Assembly: GCA_028571685.1 (NCBI GenBank)
Contig: CM053162.1
Span: 64,406,351-64,470,350 of the forward strand
Reading direction: 5' to 3'
From: Heterohyrax brucei
Lineage: Eukaryota; Chordata; Mammalia; Hyracoidea; Procaviidae
DNA length: 64,000 nucleotides
Numbering within the stretch: position 1 is the first letter of the stretch; the number at the start of each line of letters is the position of its first letter. Under the pieces are notes generated by a model. The model worked only from the letters and a program-made list of their open reading frames with translations, had not been told where the DNA came from and did no database searches. Both the position numbers and the translations under genes were made by a program. Shown one piece after another: positions 22,729-33,650 of the stretch.

Positions 22729-22890
22729 GGAAACCATGGTGGCTAGCGGGTTAAGTGCTAAGTCTGTAAACCAGAAGGTTGGCAGTTCAAATCCTCCAGG
22801 TGCTCCTTGGAAACTCTAGGAGTAGTTCTACTCTGACCTATAGGGTCACCATGAATCAGACTGGACTCAGTGGTATTGTTTTTGTGGGCT
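22729..22890 (+). mobile_element. tRNA-derived SINE, short type
   Basis: 'ggaaaccatggtggctagcg', box B-like 'ggttggcagttcaaatcc', 'gacctatagggtcaccatga'. Confidence 0.85.
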
Positions 22891-23555
22891 TTTTGTTTTA
22901 ATGTTAAATACAGCCCCGGAACACAAGGCAGCTTCTTCAACTGGTACTCAATCAAAGTATTTCTTTCAGGGCATTAACTCTGTAATTGTCTCCTTACATG
23001 TTAACTTTAGAAACTCTCCAATAAAGTGCTTCAGTGTTTGTGCGTATAAATGTACATAACTCACAAGCTCCTTGAATTTGCAGAACTTAGTAATTACAAG
23101 CAACATACAGACACAGGAAACATTTAAAGAACAAAAAAATGTCATATAATATGTTTTATAATATGAAATATGGTCAGGATGCCCTATCAAAGTTCAAATA
23201 AGAAAACGGATGATATTACTATACCGATTAGCCAAGACCATTATGGAGGCTTTTAATATATGAGGTCGGGTGTTGTTTTTTTGTCTCACGTATGAAATAT
23301 AATTTACATGTTGCATGAATTTATGCTTTAATCTGTGACATATTTAAAATGTTTCAGAGGCTACAAATGTGCCACATACCATTCAGATTTCTTTCTGCAT
23401 AGAAAATAAACAGTACTAGTGAGATATACAGCATTGCTCTTATTATATACAGTTTATTGTTCAGTGGAGTTGCTGAGTCGTGTGAACAGTTAATGTGTTC
23501 AGGTACTCACTGATAGGCTGAATATCTGAGTCCTTTCAGGGGGAACCTAGAAAGC
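22891..23555. other. Unique AT-rich sequence
   Basis: One weak minus-strand exon-like block at 22998-23070 (donor 'gtaagg', poor acceptor) is described in the findings. Nothing else. Confidence 0.5.
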
Positions 23556-23672
23556 AAATCCTGGTGATCCACTTGAGAAAAGTCAATGATGGAAAATCCT
23601 AGGGGAAATGATTCTATTCTGGCTCACCTGAGGTCTCCACAGTCATAGCCAACTTGAGGGAAACTGGTATTT
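23556..23672 (+). mobile_element. SINE fragment, long type
   Basis: 'aatcctggtgatccacttga', 'aatgatggaaaatcctaggg' and 'agccaacttgagggaaactg' match the middle and tail of the long subtype. Confidence 0.5.
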
Positions 23673-24187
23673 TACGTCTTAGTATGTGTGAGGTGATTAG
23701 ACTCTGAGAGACTCATCTCTGCCCTCATCAGCTGATAAGAGAGGCTAAGTGCACGTGGAGGCAGAATAGCTATTGGCATACACCCCGCCATTTATAAATT
23801 CTCAAAACATTCTTATATTACCCCGTGGCTCCTGCTACTTCGACAAAGTCCTTTTAATTCATTCACAAAATTCCTTTAACATTCATAATTTTTGCCTTTA
23901 ACATAAATCTTTAGACCCTCTACTGATGTAAATCAGCTTGAGAGTCATCTATTTACTCTTCAGAGTGAAGGAGGAATCTAAGAGACTATCTTGAAACTAG
24001 TGTCAGAAACAAGAGCTTGAAGAGCTACCAACGCTGGAAAGTAGGTGAGATTTGACTTTGTTAAAGAAAGATGAGAAAGGAAAGTGTAAATTTAGTATCT
24101 CTAAAAAAGTCTTCAATTGCTTCACATTTTACCAAGAACTTCCTTGTTTGAAAACAAAGGCAGTTAAGCAGAATTTCCAATGAATAA

Positions 24188-24218
<31 letters not shown>

Positions 24219-24949
24219 TAGCCTGCAATAAAATAAGAAAACTGAAGAAGATGATGGATTCATGAGAACTTTGAATCCAAATGGTACCAAATTCCATTTC
24301 TCTGACATGACTTGCAGTCCAGACTACCAGACTGTAACAGGTGGCTACTTTTAAGTACAGATGCTAAATGTCACACCTGCAGATGGTTCATTAGTAGAAC
24401 ACATAAGAAACATCTTAATTATATATTATGAAGCCTTTTCATAAAAAATTAAAAGGTAGACATTCATTATACTTGTTTGAGTTATATCACTGGGTACAGG
24501 TGCTGTTTTGAGTTAAGCTGGTGCTTTAATCAAAACAAGTATCAGTGCATCAATTTAATGACATGAAAGTTCTGACTTGAGGTTGAAAAATTTCTGGCAA
24601 TGTAAATTTTTCACAGTTTCTTGATTTATGCATCAAAGTAGAGGAATTTCCTCTACTTGAATCCCTCATGGAAATTGTCAGAGGAAAGAAAGAGGTGGTC
24701 AGCTAGTCATGTTTTAACAGGACACATTTCAGCTTAGCCTGTAATGCCTTTCCTAGATGCATGTTACACACCACACCTGAAGCTTAAAGCAAGAAATATT
24801 CATTTTTTTATGTGAACTTTGGAAGCATTGTGCTTAACCTGTCAAAGAGGTCAGCTGTTTTATACAGTAAATATCACATACACTTTGCTAGTCAAATTAT
24901 TTTTCAGTGTGATTGACTAACACGTACAGCAGAGATGACCTAAATGACT
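23673..24949. other. Unique sequence with an A run
   Basis: An A run at 24193-24216 has no recognisable element attached. No gene. Confidence 0.55.
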
Positions 24950-25102
24950 GAACCCCAAACCAAACCCACTGCCATCAGGTTGATTCTACCTCTTAGCGAC
25001 CCTACAGGACAGAGCAGAACTACTTCACAAAGTTTACAAGGAGCAACGGACACATTCGCACTGCCAACCTTTTGGTTAGCAGCCGTAGCACTAAACCACT
25101 TA
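24950..25102 (-). mobile_element. tRNA-derived SINE, short type
   Basis: 'aaccaaacccactgccatca' tail, 'agcgaccctacaggacagag', reversed head 'ccttttggttagcagccgta'. Confidence 0.9.
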
Positions 25103-25456
25103 GTTATTGCCAAATATCACATCCAACCTTGAAGATAGAAATTTAATTTAGTTTAAATGTGTTTCAGCCTCAGGAAGCGAATCCACAGACAGGCTGTTTT
25201 CTGAATGTTTTCAGTCCTACCAACTCCCACTTCCTCCTAGACGACACATGGCCTTAGGTGAGATCAGCTGTGCATTTGTTAAGTTATTCTTCTCACTACC
25301 TGGTGTACACAGATGCTGCTTCATCTTCATGACTGATGGATGCTCAAAGATCACTTTCAGTATAGTGTTAAATTCCTCGACTCATTGCCTTATCTGAGAA
25401 TCAAGGCAATCATGAGTGCTGTGTCTGTTTTCTCAGAGTGTGTATGTGTGTATGCA

Positions 25457-25602
25457 GAAACCCTGGTGGTGTAATGGTCAAGAGCTACAGGTCAGCAGCT
25501 TGAATCCAACAGATACTCCTTGGAAACCCTATAGGACAATTCTACTCTGTCCTATGGAGTCACTATGAATAGAAATAGACTTCATGGCAATGGGTTTGGT
25601 TT
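25457..25602 (+). mobile_element. tRNA-derived SINE, short type, small head deletion
   Basis: 'gaaaccctggtggtgtaatg' head. The 'ctgctaaccaaaa' part between the boxes is shortened. Box B-like 'ggtcagcagcttgaatcc'. Tail 'gcaatgggtttggttttggt'. Confidence 0.85.
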
Positions 25603-26203
25603 TGGTGTTTGTATGCGTATTATATCCTTAAACTTATTTTCACAAAATGAAAAGAATGTTGTAAATGAAAAGACTGCTGTGATTGTTTTGTGACTCTAAA
25701 ACCAAAGGGAATGTTCACAGAGCTTAAAGAAAACTGAACAACAACCAGGAATCCCAGAGCTAATGTTACTGGAAATTAGCTACAAAGGCCAGAAATGTTT
25801 TTTTAAAGAAAGTTCTATTGAATTCTTTTTGTTCTCTCTTTTTTAATTAAAATGTGTAAACAAGGAAAACTTTCTATTTTAATTATGGCCACATAAATGA
25901 TGCAATAATATTAAAAAATAAGAGTACAGGAACTAAAAATGGAAAATAAAAGTACTCCAACCTCCTCATTCCCACTTCCCAGAAGTACCACTATCAAGCA
26001 TGTCTTGTTTATCCTTCCTGTGATTTTCTTTGCCAAAACAGGAATATATATTTGCATGTGTATGTACTTATTTATAAATCTTTCCATAACACCTATAGAA
26101 GAATGCTTCACCAGGAGAAGTGCCTGCCAGAATTTATACTTGTCAGTTTTTATTCATATTTGCCAGCTAGTTCATCATACTGACATAAATGTGTGATCAC
26201 TTT
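25603..26203. other. Unique AT-rich sequence
   Basis: Nothing recognised. Confidence 0.6.
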
Positions 26204-26404
26204 ATAATCACCTGTTGCCATGGAGTTGCTTCTGACTCAGACTAGCTTTATAGGACTGAGTAGATCAGCCTCATAGGGTTTCCTAGGCTCTAATCTTTAT
26301 GGAAACCAAATACCACATCTTTCTCACATAGGATGGTTGGTGGGCTTGAACTGTCAACTTTTCCTTAACAGCCAAGCATTGAGCTACCAGGCTACCAGGG
26401 CTCC
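26204..26404 (-). mobile_element. SINE, long type
   Basis: 'gttgccatggagttgcttct' tail, 'gggtttcctaggctctaatc' middle, 'agctaccaggctaccagggc' reversed head end. Confidence 0.75.
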
Positions 26405-27482
26405 TTAACCAAAGGGCAGCAGCCTTCTAAAGGTGAATGTAAAAAGAGTAGCTTGATGGTCAGGCAAGAGAAGTGTAACATAAATGCCTCCCTTTTGAAA
26501 AGCTCCCCCATCATCACCTTAGGAATCACAGATATTTGGGTTTCTAAGTTCATGAGGTCACAAAATCTAAAACTTGTCTGAATACAGCATTCTGGAGTGC
26601 AGCTTCTGCCTGGGGAATCTGTGGTGAATATTTATGTTTGCCTAGGCAACAATAATTGCAACTAGGGGAAGTCATGTTGAGCACAGTCAAGGGAGGAGAA
26701 TCGGCTTTTAGGAAGGACCGCTGGAGCTGCAGCAAGTATCCAGAAAACACGTGCCCTAGTTGTTGCAGATAAGCACTGCCTCTTGAGCTGTTTGTCCAGG
26801 CTTGCACAGAAGCTCCAGTGGGAAACACTGAGAGCACTGACATAAACAAACTCACGTTTTCACTCCATCTGAGAAGCAGACACTTCAGTGACCTCTTTAG
26901 CCCAAATCAGCCTGAATGTTCTTAGGTCTTCACGTTGGGGAGGGAGGGTGTAGGGAGCGGTAAAGTCCCTTGGAAGAGAAATGCTAGACTTCCTGTTAAT
27001 AGGATACATGGAAGGCTACATAGTTGATTAAACAGATGAAATAGTATTTCTTCTTCACTGATAGAAACTCTCATGAAAAGAGCTAGATTTTCACCACACG
27101 TGGAAAATATATTTCAGATATTTTAAAATGTGAAGTTTACCTAGCCTAAACATACTGCATGTGTAGATGAAATTCATCTCTAGTGTCTTAGGGAAGCATC
27201 TTGAATGAGCAGATGGACCTCATCAGTAATAGCCAGTGATTTGGAAACTTAGGGACCAGTGAGAGTGCCAAATGGAGAAACACATCATGTACATTAATAC
27301 ATTAAGGATAAAGGGTAAAAATAATGGTTTAAATATGAACTTAAACCAGAAGTACAAGGGTAGATTCTCTGAAGGGAATCAACTGCTTCTTATGTGGACA
27401 AAGTTATGTAATAGCAGTCGTGGTTCAGAGTTATGTAATAGCAGGGATTTGTTCATTTGGACCTGCTGTTTGTTCCCTTGGC
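26405..27482. other. Unique sequence with a G-quadruplex motif
   Basis: A 101-codon frame at 26550-26855 (-) looks non-repetitive, but I see no convincing splice signals or family. A four-run G motif (loops 1, 1, 4) is at 26937-26955. Confidence 0.5.
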
Positions 27483-27622
27483 AACCCAGGGATGGTGGTG
27501 AAGAGCTGCTTCTGCTAGCTATAAGGTTGGCAGTTCAAATCCAGCAGGCGCTCCTTGGAAATGCTATGGAGAAGTTCTACTCTGACCTGTGTAGTCGTTA
27601 TGAGTCAGAATGGGGTTATTTA
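27483..27622 (+). mobile_element. tRNA-derived SINE, short type
   Basis: 'ggttggcagttcaaatcc', 'aggcgctccttggaaatg' and 'cgttatgagtcagaatgg'. Head worn, tail cut short. Confidence 0.75.
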
Positions 27623-27651
27623 TTTTGACTTTTCATTCATTCTATTAGAAA

Positions 27652-27835
27652 AACTCTGGTCATGTAGTGCTTGTGTTCTCTGGCTGCTAACCCAAAGGTC
27701 AGCAGTTCAAATGCACCAGGCACATTTTGGAAACTCTAAAGGGCCGTATTCTGTCCTATAGGGTTGCTATGAGTTGTCTTTGACTAGAGGGCGATGGATT
27801 TGGGCTTTTGCTTTCCTTTTTTTTTTTTTTTTTAG
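27652..27835 (+). mobile_element. tRNA-derived SINE, short type, ending in a T run
   Basis: 'ggtcagcagttcaaatgc', 'ctgtcctatagggttgctat', 'ggatttgggcttttgctttc', then T run 27816-27833. It lies about 30 bases after the previous SINE. Confidence 0.85.
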
Positions 27836-27989
27836 CTAATTTAAAAATCCTGCTGCTATTTGTATAGCTAATTTAGGATTAAATTTACACACAGAGCACT
27901 GTGGCTTTTTCCTCACCTCAAATACCTCTGGCATAGTCTCACATTAGCACACGAGATTTATATGTCTGTATTTTGACAGTTGTTACAAT

Positions 27990-28240
27990 ACTCACGTGCT
28001 GCAGCCTCGACCTCGGTTACTCCCCAGTTCTCCACCACTGTCTCTGCGGCTTTCGGTTGTTCGCAGTAGGAGCTGCACTGCGGTGACCGTCTTCACACGT
28101 GTGTTTGTTAGTACAGCCACAGTTTAAGGTCCTGGCAGATAAATTCACGGTCCAAGAGATGACCCGTTTGCAGCCCGATAGTTACCGACAAATGGGGCGG
28201 CACGTGGCTTTACCAGGTTATATTTCCGGCAATGATGACG
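27990..28240 (-). promoter_or_regulatory. Candidate CpG-retaining promoter / first-exon region of a minus-strand gene
   Basis: About 17 CpG dinucleotides fall in about 250 bases by hand count, against near absence in the surrounding kilobases. Visible elements: GC box 'ggggcgg' 28194-28200, E-boxes 'cacgtg' at 28201-28206 and 27993-27998, and an ETS-type 'ccggaa' on the minus strand at 28224-28229. A strong minus-strand splice donor (gtgagt) sits at 27995-27990, right after 'ggctgcagcac'. An 82-nt block 27996-28077 is open in the phase that joins the exon at 18443-18547, but it has no ATG. No TATA box at a fixed distance. Promoter role is inference. Confidence 0.35.
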
Positions 28241-29639
28241 GAAATCAGCATTTCTTTTTAAACATAGCAACCTTTTGGAGAGGTGTTCCCAAAGCCCAAC
28301 AACACTGTTTACGGTCAAGGCTACCCACTTGAAAACACCCCATGCCCACCTCTCCTAAGCACTAGACCGAGTTCATGCTTTCCAGACTAGTGAGACTATG
28401 AAGAGACAAGTGGACGTTGCTCCCCTAGACCGCTGAATGTGAGAGACAAAATTAGCCCAGTGGTAAGCCTTTTTTTTTCTTTGTATAAACAGAGGCCATT
28501 TTTCTACTTAGCACCACAGACTCAGAATTTCCCCAGAGAAGTATCCAGAAGGTGTGTGCTACACCTGTTGATTTTCAGTGGTGCAAGCTGTTGGCCCGAT
28601 TTCACTTGTACCCCACCACCTTCCTCCTCCACTGTCCCTTGACACATCCATACACAGTTGCCACACATGTTGTCCTTTGTGGACCTTTTAGTCCATCCTA
28701 CCAGGTCACCTACTTTCCCCACTGGCACGCAGTACTGACATCATCAAGAAATACTCCTTAGGGATGTGACATATTCCCTGAGACTAAAAAAGTAGGAGGA
28801 AAAGAGAGTTTCAGACGACAGACACTTACAAAGCTTTTGCTCTTTAAATAAAAGTTTCTTAAAAGGATCATATGCCTATCAGAATCTATCCAGGTTCATC
28901 TGTTTCAGGCATAATCGTTTCCTTGACCTGAGCTTACTTCTCCACCTGAAATGACTGATTATTCCCTTTCACTTGATAGTAATCAAGAGGGTGGCTATCA
29001 TTTCTGTAAAAGAGCCTAGACCTGAGACATAGGAAAGGTTTTCTGAGCTTGATGATTTAAAAAGTTAGGTCTGGAATGAAGACTACATACAAACACTACA
29101 TACATTGTGGTCCTCCAGTTTTCTATATCATTATAGCACCACTACAATTCTTATTGCATTGCTACACATAAACTCTAAAGTATCATTATTAGTGTTGAAT
29201 CCCAGTTACATACATATTACACCTAGAATCTGGTGGAGGGTGGAGTTGGGCTTTTCTTCAACCACGGCCAGGTAAAAAAATGTAGGTATATAAGACATAA
29301 TATTGTACAGGACAGATACATTTTCTGCTCATGTGGGAAAAAAGGAAGACAAAAAATTAATAAGCAATTAAGGCATGTCTAAGTTTTACATAGAATAAGA
29401 ACATAAAGAAACTGAAGCAGAATATTATAATAGGCTGGCCCAGGCTGAATGAAGAGCAGCATTAGAATGGCTAGGGAAAGTATCTTTGAAGAGATACGTT
29501 ATGAATGGGTACCACAGTAATGAAGCATATGAAGAATTTGGAACAAATACAAGCTGAGAATATTTATTGAATCTGTGCACCAAGCCAATAATCTGAGAAG
29601 CTGGACTATATGAAGAAGAGTAGGCACTGGGATTGAGGC
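28241..29639. other. Unique sequence, no gene seen
   Basis: Short frames at 28439-28642 (+) and 28522-28728 (-) overlap each other and show no family features. Confidence 0.55.
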
Positions 29640-30455
29640 AGACTCGTTAACAGCTTGCATTACGCAAAGGATACAACCTTTCTTGCTGAAAGTGAAGAGA
29701 ATTTGAAGCACTTACTGACAGAAGTCAAAGGCTACAGCTTTCAGTACGGATTACATCTCAACATAAAGAATACAAAAATCCTGACAACTGGACTAATAAG
29801 CAACAATATGATACACAGAGAAAACACTGATGCTGTCAAGGATTTGGGTTTACTTGTTCTCACAATCAATAGCCACAGAAACAACAGTCAAGGAATCATA
29901 AGACACACTGCATTGAGTAAATATGCTGCAAAAGACTTCTTTAAAGTATTAAAAAAGAAAAGATGTCATTTTAAGGACTAAGGCGTGCCTAATCAAAGTG
30001 ATGGTGTTTTCAGCCGCCTCGCATGAAGGTCAAAGCTAAACAAAGAACAAGGAAGACCAAAGAAGAATTAATCCCTTTGAATTATGGCATTGGCAAAAAA
30101 ATATTCACTATACCATGGATTTCTAAAAGAGAGAGAGAGAGAGAAAAAATCTATCACGGAAGAGCTATTGCCAGAATGTTCTTTAGAAGCTAGGATGGCA
30201 AGATTTTGTCTCACATGCTTCCGACATATTATCTAGAGGGATCAGCCCCTGGAAAAAGATATCATACTTGGCGAAGTAGAGGATCATGGAAAAATGGAAA
30301 CATCCTCAATGAGATGAATTGATACAAAGCTGCAACAATGGGTTTAAGCATAACAGTGATTGCGAGGGTGACACAGGACTGGGAAGTGTTTCCTTCTGCT
30401 GTAAACAGAGTCACTACGAGTCAGGACTGACTTGATAGCACCTAATGACAACAAA
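29640..30455 (+). mobile_element. RTE/BovB-type LINE, 3' portion
   Basis: Covers the end of the reverse transcriptase (YADD region onward), the C-terminal part in broken frames ('tggatttctaaaagagagag' near 30116) and the 3' end 'tcactacgagtcaggactga' and 'ttgatagcacctaatgacaa'. The end text is the same as the tails of the SINEs. A (GA)n stretch at 30128-30144 interrupts it. A SINE abuts its 3' end at 30472. Confidence 0.85.
29655..29981 (+). pseudogene. RTE reverse transcriptase C-terminal fragment
   Basis: The reading starts MHYAKDTTFLAESEENLKHL and continues LHLNIKNTKILTTGL. RTE elements have YADDT(T) in a block LRYADDTTLMAESEE; here the first Asp of YADD is Lys, so the active site is lost. 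The following segment matches the thumb region with its 'KLNIKKTKIM'-like string. It stops at 29981 after 'KKKRCHFKD', while recognisable but frame-broken text continues to about 30300. It is a dead 3' relic. Confidence 0.8.
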
Positions 30456-30471
30456 CTAAGAAGGAGCTAAA

Positions 30472-30622
30472 AACTAAAACCAAACCCATTGCCATCAAGT
30501 TGGCAACTCTCTAGGACAGGGTAGAACTGCCCTATAGAGTTTCCAAGGAGCACCAGGCAGATTTGAACTGTCTACCCTTTGGTTTGCAGCTGTAGAACTT
30601 AACCATTATGCACTAGGGTGTC
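30472..30622 (-). mobile_element. tRNA-derived SINE, short type
   Basis: 'aaaccaaacccattgccatc' tail, a deletion after 'aagttggcaa', 'gagtttccaaggagcaccag', and reversed head to 'cactagggtgtcc'. Confidence 0.85.
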
Positions 30623-30774
30623 CATGATTGAACTTAGAACATTTAAATGTTTATTAAAAATTATTGCATAGGTTAAATGGCCATTTTTTTAAATTTAAGT
30701 ATACTAGAAAATGAGTTTAGTGTATTTTTTTTCAAAGGCCATTCCATCTGTTGCTGTTGAGTTGATATTGACTA

Positions 30775-31306
30775 GTACGAGTTCTGACAATTAAGTCCAA
30801 AAAGTTCATCATTATAAGTAATACATATCTCATTGCTAAGGGAAGGTGTGCACTGATGCCGGTGTCTAGTTCACCTTTCAAAGAAATTTTGAAGTCTTTC
30901 TGGAATGGCCATTGCTCATGGTGGCACAGTGGTAAGTTTGTGCACTTAACTGTATAGTTGTTTGTGAGGCGGGGTGTAGTCAGTAAACAAATAATTACAT
31001 TGGAACACGCTCCCTACTCACCTGATCTGGCCCCCAATGCCTTTTTTTCTTTACCCAGAGATAAAGAAAATACTGCAAGGAACACATTTTGATGACATTC
31101 AGGACATCAAAGGTAGTATGATGACAGCTCTGATGGTCATTCCAGAAAAAGTGTTCCAAAATTGCTTTGAAGAGTGGACTACGAGCTGGCATCAGCACTC
31201 AGCTTCCCAAGGGGAGGACTTCGAAGGTGACCATAGCAATATTCAACAATGAAGGATATAACGCTTTTCTAAGATGAGTTCATGTAAGTGTCAAACCTCG
31301 TATACA
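30775..31306 (-). mobile_element. Foldback mariner derivative, copy 4 (short arm left)
   Basis: TA at both borders ('gtacgagttctgacaatta' left, 'caaacctcgta' right). The short arm has an internal deletion between 'ctcattgctaag' and 'ggaaggtgtgcac'. The 5'-end remnant 'taagtttgtgcacttaac' is followed by the transposase remnant and long-arm end 'ttttctaagatgagttcatg'. Confidence 0.9.
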
Positions 31307-32039
31307 TACATCCAGATGTGTGGAGTAAATAAATTTGCAATATTTTTTTTTTGTCACCTGACACACTTCCGGAGCAATGTTAAATAATAAAAATGATAGC
31401 CAATATATTTCTCATTTTTGACTTTCATAGTAACCATTTGAATTTTTTACTGTTTTGAGTGTGCTATTTGCTATATAACACCTTCCTTTAAAATATCATT
31501 TCTCCCTGATATTTTACATTTCTATTCTTCACCTCATTACCTTCCTACTTCTAATTCTTCAACCTATTTCACTCTTACTTCAACTCCAATAAATATGGAT
31601 CTCTATGAGACTTGCCCTTGGCATTTTTTCTACATAATGCTTTCTCTGGTAGTCTTTATTTATCTTACAGCTTTAAATATTTCATTTATAGTTTCCAAAT
31701 ACTCATCTGCATTCCAATTATACAGCCTAATAACTAGGTTTCTAAACTACTTGACAGGTACTTCTACTTGGATAGTGTTTTATTAATTAAAATTCAATGT
31801 TTCTGAATTAAAAAAAAAAAAAAACCATTACCTCACCTCTTCTGTTTTGTGTCACCATTTGAAGATGCTGAATTAAAATTAATTGATATTTTCTCTTCTG
31901 TTCTGCAGGATATATTTTTCTGTCCTTTCTGCTTGTCCATTTTCATCTACTCAGAGATCACTGAGTGATCTGCCTTCAGTGAATCAAATTCTCTCCTAGA
32001 AATCTCAGAATTATATTTAACATATTGTGCTTAAATTGA
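31307..32039. other. Unique AT-rich sequence
   Basis: Nothing recognised. An A run is at 31810-31824. Confidence 0.6.
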
Positions 32040-32245
32040 GGAGGCCTGGTGGTGTGGTGGTTAAGCATGCTGCTCCTAACTGAAAGACTGACAGTTCAAA
32101 TCCACCAGCTGCTCCTCAGGAGAGACAGGTAGCACTCTGCTTCGATAATGATTGAAACAAAATTGCCCCTTGAAAACCCTGTGGGGAAATTCCGCTCTGT
32201 CCTATACAGTTGCTGTGAGTTAGAATTAAGTCTGTACCAATGGAA
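32040..32245 (+). mobile_element. tRNA-derived SINE, intermediate type
   Basis: Head 'ggcctggtggtgtggtggtt', box B-like 'ctgacagttcaaatccacc', an insert 'ggtagcactctgcttcgata', then 'ttgaaaaccctgtggggaaa'. Confidence 0.8.
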
Positions 32246-32339
32246 AGAATAATCCATGAGCGCCTGAAATTTAAATCTCCGGAACTGCCCTATTTCGTAT
32301 TTTCACCAATTCTTTCATATGTAACTTTTATTTATTAGA

Positions 32340-32460
32340 AGTTGTTGTTAGTTACCATCAAATCAGTTCCAGCTTACCATGATCCTACATGCAACAAAAA
32401 GAAAAGTCTAGTCCTGCCCCATATCGAGTCTATTTCTAGGGGTCTTATCTTCCAGAACTC
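32340..32460 (-). mobile_element. RTE 3' end fragment
   Basis: 'gttgttgttagttaccatca' followed by 'tccagcttaccatgatccta' and 'caacaaaaagaaaag' matches the reversed RTE 3' terminus, truncated at its 5' side. Confidence 0.65.
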
Positions 32461-32484
32461 TATAGTACACTATTCTCTTCTCAT

Positions 32485-32915
32485 CCATAGGATTTCAATT
32501 AACTTTTTGTTTTAATTGTTCTTTAGGTGAAAGGTTATAGAGCAAGTTATTTTCCCATTACAGAATTAATACAGTAATTGTGACATCAGTTGCCAAAACT
32601 GTGATATGTCAGCAGTCTCCCCTTCTCCACTTCAAGTTCCCTGTTTCCATTTATTCAGTTTTCCTGTCCCTTTTCGGATTTCTCGTCTTTGCTTTGGGGC
32701 CATTGTGCCCATTTAGTCTCTCATACATGATTTAGCCATGAAGCATGTTTCACATGTGTGTTATTGTTTGCCCTATAGACCTGTCTAATCATGGGCTGAA
32801 GAGTGAACCATGCAAATGATGTCAGCACTAAGTTGAAAGAGTGTCCAGGGGCCATACTCTTGGGGTTTCTCCAGTGTTTGCCAGGCGAGTAAGTTTTTTT
32901 TCATTTTTTTTCTGT

Positions 32916-32966
<51 letters not shown>

Positions 32967-33290
32967 TGAGAGAGAGAGAGAGAGAGAGAGAATTTTAGTT
33001 TTGTTGAATTTTTTCTCCCATCCTGTCTGAGACTCTCTATCGTCAGCCCTGACAGAGCAGTGAGGGGTGGTTGCCAGTTACCATCCAGCTGTTCTGGGTT
33101 TAGTCTGCTGGAAGTTGTAGAAGCCGTGGTCGTCAGTCCTTTGAACTAATTTTTCCTTTGTGTTTTTCACTGGATAATGTTTTAAAGCATATTCTCAGGC
33201 TATTTCTCAGTCTATCTTAGTCTGAAAACTCTGCGGTAACCTGTCCACCGCGGTGGATCCTGGGGGTTTTGCAACACAGCATCGTAGCAA
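32485..33290. repeat. Probable lineage-specific interspersed repeat split by a composite microsatellite
   Basis: From memory of afrotherian sequence, 'gtgtgttattgtttgcccta', 'gacctgtctaatcatgggct', 'gtgtccaggggccatactct' and 'ccttttcggatttctcgtct' belong to one moderately repeated block. The same family text resumes after the tract at 33001 ('cctgacagagcagtgagggg'). Family name and type unknown to me. No coding. Confidence 0.45.
32913..32990. repeat. (TG)n-(CG)n-(GA)n composite microsatellite
   Basis: Alternating TG from 32913 to about 32956, alternating CG to about 32964, then (GA)n to about 32990. The first two parts can adopt Z-DNA, and the last is a purine-only strand. Confidence 0.95.
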
Positions 33291-33494
33291 CACGTAAGTC
33301 ATCACAGTGACGTATAGATGTTAGTTACTGAAAATACTGCAACACATTTCCCCACATTCCTGTCCTATCTTTTCTTTACAACTTAAATAGGGACTGTTTC
33401 TGCTGCTTATAATGTAAGAGTTCTAGCTAACCAAACAGCTAGTACTAAACAAGAGATAGTAGACAATGTATCTTCGGGGACGTCACAAGATATA

Positions 33495-33650
33495 CTGCGC
33501 AGGTAGTGTGGTGGTTAAGTGCTACGTCTGATAACTAAAAGGTCAGCAGTTTGAATCTGCCAGGTACTCCTTGGAGACTCTGGAGCAATTCTCCATCCTA
33601 TAGGGTTGCTATAAGTCGGAATGGACTTGGTGGCACTGAGTTTTGGGTAG
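33495..33650 (+). mobile_element. tRNA-derived SINE, short type
   Basis: 'gtagtgtggtggttaagtgc', 'ggtcagcagtttgaatctgc', 'ctatagggttgctataagtc'. Confidence 0.85.

Noticed and set aside
26550-26855. 101-codon minus-strand frame as an exon
   Set aside because: Non-repetitive, but no convincing acceptor and donor pair and no recognisable family.
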